From the NCBI RefSeq assembly GCF_001269385.1, contig NZ_CXOO01000050.1, forward strand, positions 1-56,487: a stretch of 56,487 nt of DNA, read 5' to 3'. The notes below the pieces were generated by a model. It had not been told where the DNA came from. It ran no database searches and saw only the letters and a list, made by a program, of their open reading frames with translations. Source of the stretch: Limnohabitans sp. DM1 (lineage in GTDB: Bacteria; Pseudomonadota; Gammaproteobacteria; Burkholderiales; Burkholderiaceae_C). Shown here piece after piece: positions 9,201 to 17,525 of the stretch. How positions within the stretch are numbered: position 1 is the first letter of the stretch; each line of letters opens with the position of its first letter. A program made the position numbers and the translations under genes.

Positions 9201-9414
9201 GCTTGCGTCCCTTCCAGTAGCTGCCCAACGCGGTCAGAGTCTGGCCGGAGCCGGCCATACGCTCCTTGAAGACATCGATGGAAAGCTTCTGAACCGGCAG
9301 TAGGCTCTCTATCAGTGCAGGAGCGTCCTTCAAGCTCAACGCTTGAACACCCGACGGGTGAGGGGTTGTGGTGTAGTCAACTTTCGGAATGGTCGTGACA
9401 GCGGAAGAAGTCAT
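6292..9414 (-). CDS. DUF1156 DNA methyltransferase of an anti-phage operon
   Basis: This is a large adenine-type (DPPY) DNA methyltransferase of 1040 residues. The SAM-binding motif DTFSGSGQ lies at about 247-254 and YASDLNP just after. The catalytic DPPYGDAVKY lies at about 651-660, so the order fits a split methylase with a big insertion in between. The N-terminal region with GSYWKGRKPL is typical of DUF1156 proteins. I chose ATG 9414 (MTSSAVTTIPKVDY). A TTG at 9462 overlapping the DUF3780 stop (TTGA) would add 16 unconvincing residues; neither start has a strong ribosome site. DUF1156 methylases occur with DUF499 ATPases and helicases in defence loci, where they mark host DNA. The gene is 4 bp upstream of the helicase, so the two are coupled. 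Confidence 0.88.
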   Translation of the reverse strand: MTSSAVTTIPKVDYTTTPHPSGVQALSLKDAPALIESLLPVQKLSIDVFKERMAGSGQTLTALGSYWKGRKPLVLNRACVLAALLPATDDPMADLEVFELLMGMDDVSMSKRLGLIKPADIVRTAKIEDIRAYFMVDPPECVLPKSAPFDLKDYPYVQKGKELIPRLKWRTDISETMKHEVSALTFEYDTYHDLATDAKRAEEVANEISTHIWGRVNEHLGTNAFSYPELVEQLGVMRFGHRPTVADTFSGSGQIPFAAAQLGCDVYASDLNPVACMLTWGAFNIVGASPERRLELETEQAELIAEVKAEIDSLGIEQDGEGWRGKAYLYCLEVICPSSGWKVPVLPTLVISKGKSVCVKLVPVTAQKRYDIELVCDATAKEMAAAENGTYRKGNVVHVVNGVEHVNSIASIRGDFTTKVDEKSVKRNRLRLWDKSDIAFRGDDIFNERLYAIQWIKELPEGESGRAITEFRSVTQADLDREMRATEFVRSHLAEWQEQGLVPDTRIETGDKTDEPIRTRGWTYWHHLFNARQLIVLALVRKRVVNPALAVLFAGMLDYSSKLTRWTTSGVRVAKDGSGRQIGGASNGASNVFYNQALNTFYNYGCRASSDLFVVFNKSLKSAPIQGKGEANVRNHSSGELKAPCDIFVTDPPYGDAVKYEEILEFFIGWLRKKTPAEFSHWTWDSRRELAVKGEDHDFRLSMVAAYKRMAECMPDNGLQVLMFTHQDGNIWADMANIVWASGLRVTAAWYLVTETDSALREGSYVKGTILLVLRKRLGAKRTNQTDLAYELEEEVAEQIKRLTGMNDTVAADSKRAKDGNLFEDADLQMAGYAAALKVLTKYSIIDGKDMAQEALRPRVSGQKTLVEGLIDFATDTANKMLVPLGLDESVWHDLEPAERFYLKMLEQESHGLNKLDNYQNFAKAFAVRDFSALMASENANKAALKSAKDFGRTEMNQSSELYQTPIRAVLYALMDLQAQKDLDDVLKGLEQNLKPGAFYSSRDMLVTIARFISKKVDTMRPEEASAARVLADGIENQKM

Positions 9415-9458
9415 TTTTTCGGGTCGTTTAGTTGAAAAAGCCTGCGTGGGTAGCAGGC

Positions 9459-10040
9459 TCAAAACAGTTGGAGAGTCGTCGGTGCATCGTCTGCGGGGCG
9501 AATCGACCGGGCTTTCTTGTTCTCAGCCTTGCCACTGGACAGCGCGTGGTACAGGGCTTTACGCCAACCAGCGTCCTTGTCCTCAGCGAGGCCTGCCTCA
9601 GCCGCGGTTTGGCTGAACAGCCACCAACGCTCTTCAGGCTTCAAGGCGGCCCACTTGGCTGCAATGGCTTTGCACTCATCCACGCTGTTGGCATGCTCAG
9701 CCGCCCAGGCCAGCACGCAGAGCTCCTTGCCCAACATGCGGTCCACCTTGTTGTCGCCAGTGGTCCAACGCGGGGTGGCCATCTTCCTGGCCTTGAGCCT
9801 AGTGGAAAAGTCCTTTCGAGCCGTCTCAGCGATGGCAGACCAAAACCGTCGAGGTAGCACCAAGCGCGTCTCCCTCGGGGGCACGCCGTTATCGCCACCC
9901 TTGAGGCCGTAGTCCTCAATGATGGTGACGTCACCTTTGGCGGCCGCAGGAATCTCCACTCGGAAGATATGCGCGCCAAAGGCTGCTGCTCCAAAGCCCT
10001 CGACCAAGTCGGCGGGCTTCACGTTTTTGGTTTGGCTCAT
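9459..10040 (-). CDS. DUF3780 anti-phage-associated protein
   Basis: It has 193 residues and is soluble, with no signal or membrane segment. The N-terminal 90 residues are mixed alpha/beta (FGAHIFRVEIP, IIEDYGLKGG, LVLPRRFW). The C-terminal part is helical with WTTGDNKVDRMLGKEL and a WWLFSQTAAEAGL segment. Size and position between a DUF499 ATPase and a DUF1156 methylase match the DUF3780 family that accompanies them. No catalytic motif is recognisable, so an adaptor role in the complex is more likely than an enzyme, but this is a guess. It starts 18 bp after the DUF499 stop. Confidence 0.8.
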   Translation of the reverse strand: MSQTKNVKPADLVEGFGAAAFGAHIFRVEIPAAAKGDVTIIEDYGLKGGDNGVPPRETRLVLPRRFWSAIAETARKDFSTRLKARKMATPRWTTGDNKVDRMLGKELCVLAWAAEHANSVDECKAIAAKWAALKPEERWWLFSQTAAEAGLAEDKDAGWRKALYHALSSGKAENKKARSIRPADDAPTTLQLF

Positions 10041-10058
10041 GTAGGGGTGTTGAGAGGG

Positions 10059-13000
10059 TTACTGAGAAAAGTCGTTTTCGTTGAGCTCAAAGCCCACCTT
10101 GGCAGCCAAGTCCAGCAGGTCTTGACCGGTCTGGAACTGGAAGCGGTGAATCTTCAAGCTGATAGGTGCGTCAGCAGGCAGGCACGCGCCAATCTGGTTG
10201 AGCACGCTCTCCAGGTAGGCACCGTCAGCAGGGGTGTCGCCCATAAAGAACTGCACTACCGCAGGTGTGCTGCCTACGACAGCAGCCACCTTCTCCACCG
10301 TCGCGTGACGGTCTTTGAGCAAAGCGACAACTTGGTAGGCATCCTGACGTGAGCCCAGATTAACCATGCGGGTCAGGCGTGCTGGCTTGCTGCGGTCAAC
10401 GACCACTTCACGCTTGCCACCACCACCGCCACCGTCGCCTCCTTTTCGGGCACCGGCGTACTCAAATCGCTCTTTGGCTTCAAGACCACCCCCTTCAGCA
10501 AACACGAGAACCCGGGCAGCCTTGTCATCAAGATCTATTGGGCCGGTGTAGTCGATGCCATTGCGCGGCTCCGAGCCGTCTAGGGTGTATTTCAGACTGG
10601 CCGCAGGGGCCACCATCAGCTCCAACCGGCGAGTGCCGTTGTCCAGCTTGGCTCGAACGGAAAGTTTGTTGGTCCAGGTGAAAACGTCACCGGTATCGAA
10701 CTGTCCATTTGGGTCCACTGCCAAGAACTGGACGCGGTAGGCCTTGGAACGCAAGGTGTCGTCCTTTAGGGCCGGGCTGGAGGTGCTGACCACACCGTCT
10801 TCGACGTAGTGGATACGAGCGCTGGGGCCCGCGTTGAGCGCGTTGACGCGCAGTACTACCTCGCCGTTGTCGTTCGGTGTGGTGTCGGCGACAACTTGAA
10901 CAGAAGTCTTCTTTTTGGCAGGCGTGTGCGAGACGTGGCCGTTGCCCAGGTCTTCCCAGACCCCACGCTGAACGGCGAAGGATTTAAGCATGTCCAGGCC
11001 TTTCGGCGGCATCCAGGGCATCTTGGCCCGCTGCTTTTCCCGAGCGACAGCGGTCGCCCAGTCAATCGAAACGGAGCCCTCGTTCCACAGGTTGGTCTCT
11101 GCGTAGTCGCGCAGCGCATCAAAGTCAGCGTCAACGTCCAAGAACAGCTTTCTCGGGTGGGCCGTCAGCGTTTTTTCGATTTGCTCTTCGCCATCGAAAG
11201 GCTTGCTGTTGTCGCGTTTGCTGTCCAGCGGCTTGACCTTGAGCTCAGGCGCCTTGTCGCCAACCTGAGCCGGGTAGATAACCTTGTCGAACACGCCGAG
11301 GATGGTGCTGTAGAAGTCGTGCGCAGCTGACTCCTTCTTACCCAAAAACTCTTCGTACTGAGCATGGGACTTCGGAATCTTGACCTCAGCCTTGAGCGTC
11401 GCATAGCTCTTGCGGGCAGCCTGCTCGATGCTGGCCATCTGAGTCTTGTCGCCAGTCAGCACAAGGAGATTGTTCTTCTCAGGCAGCTCTGCGAAAAACG
11501 CGTCCAGCTGCTCGGGAGGCATTTTGGTAGCTGGGTCGATGATGAGCAGCACGCGGTTGCGCTTGACCTCAGCGATGACTTCGTTAAGCTTCGGCAGCGC
11601 AATGACCTGACTGTAGGCAGTCTTGCGCGTGGCAACAAACATCTCTTTCAGTCGGGCCTTGATGAGCTCGTCAATCTGAGCCTCAGGCGCTGTGGCTGCA
11701 ATGCCCTGCAGCATTTTGGTCAGGTTTTCCTGACGGTCGAAGTACAGCTTCGCGTCCTGGTTTTGGTGCAGGTACCAGCACTCGGAGAGCATGCTCTCAA
11801 TTGCCGCGTTGTACTCCACCACAGACTGCATCGGCGTGACCACGCACTCGAGCACTTCTTCACGGCTTAGTCCCTTGACGGCATTTACCGCTGTGGACAG
11901 GCTGGCCGTGAACAACAAGTTGGCCACTTCGGTGGCGTTCTTGTTGCCGTTGGATGCGTCAATGCTCTGAGCGTGAGCCGAGAAGTTGACGTCCCACAGG
12001 TCTTTGGAGATGACGTCGTTCATGCCAGAGATGTCAGCCAGCTTGCTACGGACATCGGTGATGCTCAGGTCGAAGTGCTGTGCGCCAATTAGATAGACAT
12101 CGTCGGCCTCGCGCTCCCAGACCGACTTCAGCAGTCGAGACATCAGCTCCATCAGACCACGGGTCTGCTTGAACTGCTCGTTTTCCTTGAAGAGGGCGAC
12201 CAGGTCTTTCAGGCGAGGGTGGAACGGATAGGTGTGGACGATTTCATCGGCCAGCGCTTCAGCGCCACGAGCAACCACCTTCGACTTAGTGGCCTCTTCC
12301 AATGCTTGGCCATAGCGAGCCGCCAGGTCCTGGATTTCTGCCACATCGGGCAGCTTGATGAACAGCCGCTTGCGCAGAATGTCGTAGACCTCGTTACCTG
12401 CCAGGTCCACTGGGGTGATGGCCTTCTCTTGGCGGCCCAGCTCTTTGCGGGCATCAAGCAGCGCGCGCTCAATCAGAGCGCCACCTTGGGCGTACGAGGC
12501 ATCCAGGTCAGAGACCACCACGCAGACGTTCGAGAGCTTGCCCGCAGCGCTGAGCATGTTGGCAAAGGCTCGGGTGGCAATGTCAGCGACAGTGCCGGTG
12601 CCCGTGGCGCGCGTGCCCAAGTACTGAAAGTATGGCGGCAGTTCGTCCAGGAGGATGAGCGTGGGCTTGTCAGACTTGAGCAGGTTGGTCCAGTCAACTT
12701 CGTCGGGCGCCTCAGGGCCAGAAACCCAGAACCGCTTGAACGCTTCGCCCAGGCCCAGCTGGTGAGCGATTTCACCCCACAGGTAATGTTGAGGGCTGTT
12801 GCGGCCGTTGAACGCCACCACGCGGGCGTCCGAAAAGGCGTCGATGTGAGCCACATCAGCGCAATACTTTTGACGCAGGTCCTTGTGCTTGGCTGCCAGG
12901 CCAGTGCCCACAATCAAGTGGGTCTTACCGCCGCCCATGGCTTGCTTGAGGTGAAAGACAGCGTTGGACGACTTGCCGGCCAACCGCTCGATGGTCCCGC

Positions 13001-13160
13001 GCAGCAGGTCCCGCATACCTGCGGTGATAAAGGTCTTGCTGTAGAAGGTCTCGCCGTTGCCTTCGTCTTGAATCAGCTGGTCAAGCTGTTCGATTTGGTC
13101 GCTGACGTCAATTGACAGCGCATTAGGGGCCAGTTGGCAGGCCTGCTTGACGGTTTTCAC
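10059..13160 (-). CDS. DUF499 P-loop ATPase of an anti-phage operon
   Basis: The protein has 1033 residues. The Walker A motif is MGGGKT (K79, T80) and Walker B is LILLDELPP (D172, E173), giving an AAA-like ATPase module in residues 60-330. The C-terminal half is long, with a Gly-rich linker (KGGDGGGGGGKRE) and beta-rich segments near 790-930. The start is a GTG at 13160 whose GTGA overlaps the stop of the upstream RHH gene, so the two are translationally coupled. DUF499 ATPases occur with DUF1156 methylases in several defence types, including BREX-like loci. Here it is probably the energy-using scaffold that controls methylase and helicase. Substrate is unknown. Confidence 0.88.
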   Translation of the reverse strand: MKTVKQACQLAPNALSIDVSDQIEQLDQLIQDEGNGETFYSKTFITAGMRDLLRGTIERLAGKSSNAVFHLKQAMGGGKTHLIVGTGLAAKHKDLRQKYCADVAHIDAFSDARVVAFNGRNSPQHYLWGEIAHQLGLGEAFKRFWVSGPEAPDEVDWTNLLKSDKPTLILLDELPPYFQYLGTRATGTGTVADIATRAFANMLSAAGKLSNVCVVVSDLDASYAQGGALIERALLDARKELGRQEKAITPVDLAGNEVYDILRKRLFIKLPDVAEIQDLAARYGQALEEATKSKVVARGAEALADEIVHTYPFHPRLKDLVALFKENEQFKQTRGLMELMSRLLKSVWEREADDVYLIGAQHFDLSITDVRSKLADISGMNDVISKDLWDVNFSAHAQSIDASNGNKNATEVANLLFTASLSTAVNAVKGLSREEVLECVVTPMQSVVEYNAAIESMLSECWYLHQNQDAKLYFDRQENLTKMLQGIAATAPEAQIDELIKARLKEMFVATRKTAYSQVIALPKLNEVIAEVKRNRVLLIIDPATKMPPEQLDAFFAELPEKNNLLVLTGDKTQMASIEQAARKSYATLKAEVKIPKSHAQYEEFLGKKESAAHDFYSTILGVFDKVIYPAQVGDKAPELKVKPLDSKRDNSKPFDGEEQIEKTLTAHPRKLFLDVDADFDALRDYAETNLWNEGSVSIDWATAVAREKQRAKMPWMPPKGLDMLKSFAVQRGVWEDLGNGHVSHTPAKKKTSVQVVADTTPNDNGEVVLRVNALNAGPSARIHYVEDGVVSTSSPALKDDTLRSKAYRVQFLAVDPNGQFDTGDVFTWTNKLSVRAKLDNGTRRLELMVAPAASLKYTLDGSEPRNGIDYTGPIDLDDKAARVLVFAEGGGLEAKERFEYAGARKGGDGGGGGGKREVVVDRSKPARLTRMVNLGSRQDAYQVVALLKDRHATVEKVAAVVGSTPAVVQFFMGDTPADGAYLESVLNQIGACLPADAPISLKIHRFQFQTGQDLLDLAAKVGFELNENDFSQ

Positions 13161-13354
13161 GAGGTGGTCTTCCCTGTTTCGGTGGTGAGGTTGTTGACGC
13201 CAATGGCGATGTTGTTCTTCTCGCAGTACTCAAGAATGAGGTGTTCAACCATGTTCGAGGCCGAGCGGTGTTCTTTGGCAGCGGCTTCGCGCAGCAGCGC
13301 CTTGGCTGAGGGCGTTATCCGCAGACCCAGTTGTTCGGTTTTGACGTCGGCCAT
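13157..13354 (-). CDS. Small ribbon-helix-helix protein, first gene of the anti-phage operon
   Basis: The product has 65 residues. LGLRITPSAKALLREAA forms the strand and first helix, and SASNMVEHLILEYCEKN the second helix, which is the shape of Arc/CopG/DUF1778-like ribbon-helix-helix DNA-binding proteins. The ATG at 13354 follows the 311-bp regulatory gap. Its stop overlaps the GTG start of the DUF499 gene. It probably represses its own operon or binds the ATPase. The RHH assignment rests on pattern only. Confidence 0.7.
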   Translation of the reverse strand: MADVKTEQLGLRITPSAKALLREAAAKEHRSASNMVEHLILEYCEKNNIAIGVNNLTTETGKTTS

Positions 13355-13665
13355 GTACGAGAGGGTAGTAAAACAATGTCATAACAGTGTATAGCGGCAC
13401 TCGTTTAAACGCTAGAGCTGTTTCCAAAGACGGGCTGAAGAGGTTGTTTCAGAAAGTGGGGATGTGATTAAAGTCGTCCAAATGGCTTTCGATGTATGGG
13501 GTCGCTGTAGAAAACGGAATTTAAAGCACTCTAAGCCGAGGAATCATTCAGGGTCAGTATTTGACGCACAGACTTTAATGTCGCAAAGGGAATTCTTATG
13601 TTCCTTATGAGAATATGAACATTCAAAAAATGCTATGATCGCCACCTTAAACAACCGAAGTCATC
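13355..13665. other. Regulatory gap between the anti-phage operon and a divergent XRE gene
   Basis: The gap is 311 bp and A/T rich in its right part. It must hold the leftward promoter for the five-gene operon and the rightward promoter of the XRE gene. The leftward side is rich in TATAC/TTATGAC-like hexamers near 13375-13395, but no single promoter is convincing. The rightward elements are listed separately. Confidence 0.6.
13598..13639 (+). promoter_or_regulatory. Operator-like inverted repeat and -10 box before the XRE gene
   Basis: ATGTTC (13598-13603) and GAACAT (13617-13622) form an inverted repeat whose arms extend imperfectly inward. A -10 like TATGAT lies at 13634-13639, 26 bp before the ATG at 13666. 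No good -35 is seen, so the repeat may overlap it. The site is a natural target for the XRE protein encoded next to it. Confidence 0.5.
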
Positions 13666-14175
13666 ATGAACGACGAGTCAAAAATCACAAGCGTCACCAA
13701 CATTTGCATCATTCTTTTGCGTGAATTACGTGTCGAGAAAGGCGTCCATCAAGCGCAGGTCGCCGACTGGATGGGAAAGACGCCAAGCGCATGGACCAAA
13801 ATTGAAGCTGGCAAAAGTCCACTTCAGTTTGAAACTTTCATTCGGGTCTGCAATGGGATGGCGGTCAGAGCATCCAATGTGATGACTACCGCAGAGCTGT
13901 ATTCAACCCTGCTGAACCAGAATGGCTGGGCAATTATTTCCACGGAATTTGACATCGCGGAAGATGACCTGCTGCGCCAGGCGCAGCAATACTGGGCATC
14001 CGCAGGCTGTCGAAGTGGGGGAACGAACCGTTGGGGCTACGCTTCGGTACTCAATGGCCCCCTCTATCAGTTGAACAACACAGTCAGCTTGGCTCCCGTG
14101 TTTCAGTTTGCGCTCGATGCTGAGTTTCGCCAGTCACAACTGAACTACCAACCCATTACATCGAACGGTTTTTGA
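13666..14175 (+). CDS. XRE-family helix-turn-helix regulator
   Basis: The protein has 169 residues. Residues 15-75 form an XRE/Cro HTH: LRELRVEKGVHQAQVADWMGK, then AWTKIEAGKSPL and FIRVCNGM. The C-terminal 90 residues (DDLLRQAQQYWASAG onward) match no domain I recognise and could sense a ligand or protein. It is transcribed away from the anti-phage operon and shares its 311-bp control region, so it is a good candidate for the operon's regulator. No ribosome site better than AACCGAAGT is seen. Confidence 0.8.
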   Translation: MNDESKITSVTNICIILLRELRVEKGVHQAQVADWMGKTPSAWTKIEAGKSPLQFETFIRVCNGMAVRASNVMTTAELYSTLLNQNGWAIISTEFDIAEDDLLRQAQQYWASAGCRSGGTNRWGYASVLNGPLYQLNNTVSLAPVFQFALDAEFRQSQLNYQPITSNGF

Positions 14176-14658
14176 AGCACACAGTGACGGAAAACACATG
14201 ATTTCCATCGCCTTAATGGCGACGCCGATTTTTCGCCCTGAAGGGTCTGTAAATGCATACGGAAAACCAGGTCGTAATGAGTTCGCGCCAAGCGGACAGA
14301 GCGAACGTGCCCATCCGAGACCCGCCCTTAGGCCGAAAATGACGCATGGTCACGCCAAGCGGCGCCCACGGTTTATCGGCTATTGCTCTCAGAGGATTAC
14401 TATCGACATGTCAGGCCAAAGTCCGCAGCAGTGATCATCATGTCGACATTCTCGAGAACCACAAAAGGTAGTTATCACCGTACAGCTGGAAGCCCGTGAG
14501 GAAGAAGCGGAAGGCAACCGCCGTTGGCAACTGCGCTAGTGGGCTGAGGCCGAGGCAAAGGGCTTTCGGCAACGGCGAGGCCGCTTGGCTCGGACTTCCT
14601 CGACTAAGGCGGCCAGTCGAGGGTCACATCTGGTCGGCAACCACGCGGAATGACGCGT
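14176..14658. other. Intergenic stretch with degenerate coding sequence
   Basis: Rightward translation near 14480-14640 reads LEAREEEAEGNRRWQLR, a stop, then WAEAEAKGFRQ. This looks like decayed helical coding sequence from an unidentified gene. The open frames here have no ribosome sites. I see no RNA gene. Confidence 0.35.
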
Positions 14659-14808
14659 TCACAGCGCGCGCCAGTGACTCGGCACCAAACAGTAGTTGAC
14701 CAGCGCGATTTCCTTTATGGCCACAACGCTACCTCTCTTAAATGCGTGGGACAGTTCTTGCGCCCCAGCGTTGCCGTAATAGTCGAGGGCGTGGACTACC
14801 TCAATCAC
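14659..14808 (-). CDS. Micro-ORF coupled to the integrase remnant (copy 1)
   Basis: It has 49 codons, with a GTG start at 14808 overlapping the integrase-remnant stop (GTGA). The first 30 residues (beginning VIEVVHALDYYGNAGAQELS) are the same as in the micro-ORF at 22102-22215, except Asn for Asp at position 13. After GSVVA the two diverge completely. Retention of the frame in both copies supports a real peptide or the truncated start of a larger gene. Confidence 0.4.
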   Translation of the reverse strand: MIEVVHALDYYGNAGAQELSHAFKRGSVVAIKEIALVNYCLVPSHWRAL

Positions 14809-14984
14809 AGCCCTACTTTCTCAAATAGCCTCTTTAGCCTGGCTTTGCTCTTTTCACTGATTTCATCGCTCTTATCAAATTCCTCCACGCTCATCTTCTG
14901 TATCGGCCCGTCCTCCTTTTCCACGACCAACACAATCTCCAGCTCTGACTTTTCTTCAGTGCTCAACTTTCTGTATTCACCAGA
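14719..14984. repeat. Direct repeat, copy 1 (integrase 3' end and flank)
   Basis: This segment matches 22126-22392 with scattered base changes. It covers the integrase C-terminus and the first 30 codons of the overlapping micro-ORF. Left of 14719 the copies are unrelated. Confidence 0.85.
14805..14984 (-). pseudogene. 3' remnant of a tyrosine integrase, cut by an IS21 element
   Basis: About 60 C-terminal residues remain (GEYRKLSTEEKSELEIVLVV and on to LKRLFEKVGL), nearly the same as the end of the intact integrase at 22212-23456. The similarity stops at 14984, exactly where the IS21 terminal repeat begins, so the rest was lost or displaced. The remnant is in the same orientation as the full gene 7.4 kb away. 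Confidence 0.85.
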
Positions 14985-15138
14985 CCCTGATGGCCACCCA
15001 AATTCCCCCACTTATGGCCACCTCAAACTCCCCCACCTGAATTGATCGGGGACAGGGTCTCAACGCCGACACCGTCGGCACCTGTTGGCAGGACGCATGT
15101 TCTGGCCTTCCTCGAAGGAAGGCCAAGGAGTGAATGTC

Positions 15139-16764
15139 TTGAAACCCAACCAACGCGCCACGGTGATCACACTGCTGCAGCGCAACACGCCCCAGCGCGA
15201 GATTGCCCGCATCACCGGCATCGACCGCAAAACCATTCGCAGCTACCACACCCGCTGGCTGCTTGATCCTTCAAACTCCCCCGAGGTGGCCACCGGCTCT
15301 GAGACCGTGACCCCTCAAATTCCCCCACCCTGGCCACCGGCTCTCGTTTCCACTTCCTCCAGCCTGTGCGAAGTCCACCGCGTCTTCATTGAGGCCCAAT
15401 TGCGCCTTCGCCGCAACGCCACCGCCATCTTCCAAGACCTGGTCGATGCCCACGGCTTTACCGGGGCCTACAACAGCGTCAAGCGCTTTGTGCGCGCTTT
15501 GCGCCACAAAGAGCCCGAGCAGTTTGATCGCCTGTCCTTTTTGCCCGGCGAGGAGATGCAAGTCGATTACGGCGAAGGCGCACCGACCTTGGTGCCCGGC
15601 ACCGATCGCTACAAGAAGCCGCGCCTGTTCGTCGCCACACTGCGCCACTCCCGGCGCAGTTTCCGCCGCGTGGTCTGGAAGTCCAGCCAACAAGTGTGGG
15701 CCCAGCTGTACGAGCAGGCATTTCGCTACTTTGGCGGCTGCCCCCAGTACGTGGTGCTGGACAACCTCAAAGAGGGTGTGCAGAGGCCCGATTTGTACGA
15801 GCCTGAACTCAACCCGGTGTATGCAGCCATGCTCGAGCACTATGGCGTGGTGGCCGACCCCGCCCGCGTGCGCGACCCCAACCGCAAGGGCACGGTGGAG
15901 CACGCCATCGGCCACACCCAAGCCACCGCCTTGAAGGGCAGACGCTTTGAATCGATCGAGGCCCAGAACGAGCACTTGGAGCATTGGGAAACGAGTTGGG
16001 CCGCCAAGCGCATTCACGGCAGCGAGCGCCAACAGGTGCAGGCCATGTTCGAGGCCGAACGTGCGCACCTCAAGCCCTTACCCCTGCTGGGCATGCAGTA
16101 CTTCACGCAAGGCGTGCGCACCGTGTGCGACGACAGCTGCGTGCGGGTCGATCACAGCAGCTACGCCGCACGCCCTGCGGCCATCGGCTCCAAAGTGCTG
16201 GTGCGCATCTTTGAGCGGCGCATCGAGATCCGGGATGTGCAAGGCGCTTTGCTGCGCACACATGCCAAAGCCGAGCGGCCAGGCTCGGTGGTGCTGCCTG
16301 CGGATGAGCGGGTGTTCAACCCATCACGCGAGACGCGGTTGATCCTTGGCCAGGCCAAAGAAATTGGCGAGCACGCCAGCCGCCTGTGTGAGCTGATGTT
16401 TGCAGCCGAAGGTCGGGTGGGCCAAAGAAAGCTGTGGGGCATCGTGGGATTGACCAAACGCTACCCGGCTGTCTGCATTGACGGCGCCTGTGCCCAAGCC
16501 TTGGCGCAAGGGGTCTACAGCTACAAACAAGTCAAGGCCTTGGCCGAGCGCTTGTTTGCCGATGCCATGGCGGCCATGGACGAGGAATCCAACATGGCCA
16601 GCTCAGTGCACGCCGACACCATGGCCCTTGAAGGCACTTTGGTTCAACAGCACGAGCTGATCCGCCAGACCGACGAGTATGCAGATTTGTTCACCCACGC
16701 AGCCCTGGTTGCCAGCGCTGTGGTGGCCAAGGCCATGGATGAGAAAGCAGGAGGCCAGGCATGA
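15139..16764 (+). CDS. istA: IS21-family transposase IstA (IS21 copy 1)
   Basis: The start is taken as TTG 15139, with AAGGAG at the right distance; frames from 15085 or GTG 15130 are alternatives. The N-terminus has an HTH (QREIARITGIDRKTIRSY). The DDE catalytic core shows MQVDYGEGA (first D), YVVLDNLKEG (second D) and GTVEHAIGHTQ (E). The C-terminal part carries the beta-barrel-like segment typical of IstA. It cuts and joins the element's ends in the nucleus-like DNA complex formed with IstB. istB starts within its last codon (ATGA). The gene is full length. Confidence 0.92.
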   Translation: MKPNQRATVITLLQRNTPQREIARITGIDRKTIRSYHTRWLLDPSNSPEVATGSETVTPQIPPPWPPALVSTSSSLCEVHRVFIEAQLRLRRNATAIFQDLVDAHGFTGAYNSVKRFVRALRHKEPEQFDRLSFLPGEEMQVDYGEGAPTLVPGTDRYKKPRLFVATLRHSRRSFRRVVWKSSQQVWAQLYEQAFRYFGGCPQYVVLDNLKEGVQRPDLYEPELNPVYAAMLEHYGVVADPARVRDPNRKGTVEHAIGHTQATALKGRRFESIEAQNEHLEHWETSWAAKRIHGSERQQVQAMFEAERAHLKPLPLLGMQYFTQGVRTVCDDSCVRVDHSSYAARPAAIGSKVLVRIFERRIEIRDVQGALLRTHAKAERPGSVVLPADERVFNPSRETRLILGQAKEIGEHASRLCELMFAAEGRVGQRKLWGIVGLTKRYPAVCIDGACAQALAQGVYSYKQVKALAERLFADAMAAMDEESNMASSVHADTMALEGTLVQQHELIRQTDEYADLFTHAALVASAVVAKAMDEKAGGQA

Positions 16765-17525
16765 ACATGACCGAGATCGACAACGCTTTGCGTCAGTTGC
16801 GCCTGTCGGGCATGCAGCAAACCCTTTCCACCCGGGCGATGCAGGCCCAGGCCAGCCAGGAGCCGTTTTTGGAGACATTTGCTGCCTTGCTGCAAGACGA
16901 GTTGGAGCGGCGCAGCTCCGTCCTGATGGAGCGCCGCTACAAGCGCTCAGGGCTCGATGAGAAGGTCTCATTGGCGGATTTGGACTGGCGCTTTAACCCC
17001 AAGATACCCCGCGCTGCATGCTTTGAATTGCACACCTTGAAGTTCATCACCCAAGGGGCCAATGCACTGATTGTGGGCAAACCGGGTACAGGCAAGAGCC
17101 ATGTGGCCAAGGCGCTGGCGTACCAGGCCACGCTGCAAGGCTATGACGTGCGGTATTTGGAGGCGGACACCGAGTTTGCGCGGTATGCGCTGGCGGGCAG
17201 CCAGGACAGGGCGAATTTGCTGCGGGAGTGGGTCAAGCCGGATTTGCTGATCGTGGACGATTTGTTTCTGGCCAGGCGGATCACGGCGGAGGCAGCAGAG
17301 GCATTGCAGGCCATCGTGCACCAGCGCTACAAGCTGCGCCGCGCCCTGGTGGTGACATCGAACCGGGTGGTGCAGGACTGGGGCAAGTATCTGGGGGATG
17401 CAACGATGGCCAGCACGATTTTGGACAGGCTGATGCACCGCTGCGTGATGTTGGAGTTTGAGGGCAAGAGCTACAGGCTCAAGGAGGCGGCTGCTCGCTT
17501 GGCCATCCTGCCTGAAACGTCATAA
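16761..17525 (+). CDS. istB: IS21-family helper ATPase IstB (IS21 copy 1)
   Basis: The product has 254 residues and is a DnaC-like AAA+ ATPase that selects target DNA for IstA. Walker A is GKPGTGKSHVAKALA and Walker B is LLIVDDLFLAR. A sensor-like VTSNR and the arginine-containing ILDRLMHRC follow. It overlaps istA by 4 bp. It is intact and 64 bp from the right terminal repeat. Confidence 0.93.
   Translation: MNMTEIDNALRQLRLSGMQQTLSTRAMQAQASQEPFLETFAALLQDELERRSSVLMERRYKRSGLDEKVSLADLDWRFNPKIPRAACFELHTLKFITQGANALIVGKPGTGKSHVAKALAYQATLQGYDVRYLEADTEFARYALAGSQDRANLLREWVKPDLLIVDDLFLARRITAEAAEALQAIVHQRYKLRRALVVTSNRVVQDWGKYLGDATMASTILDRLMHRCVMLEFEGKSYRLKEAAARLAILPETS

Noticed and set aside
3555..13354. 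Complete BREX or DISARM system
   Set aside because: PglZ, BrxA and BrxL-like genes of BREX and the separate drmB/drmC genes of DISARM are absent.
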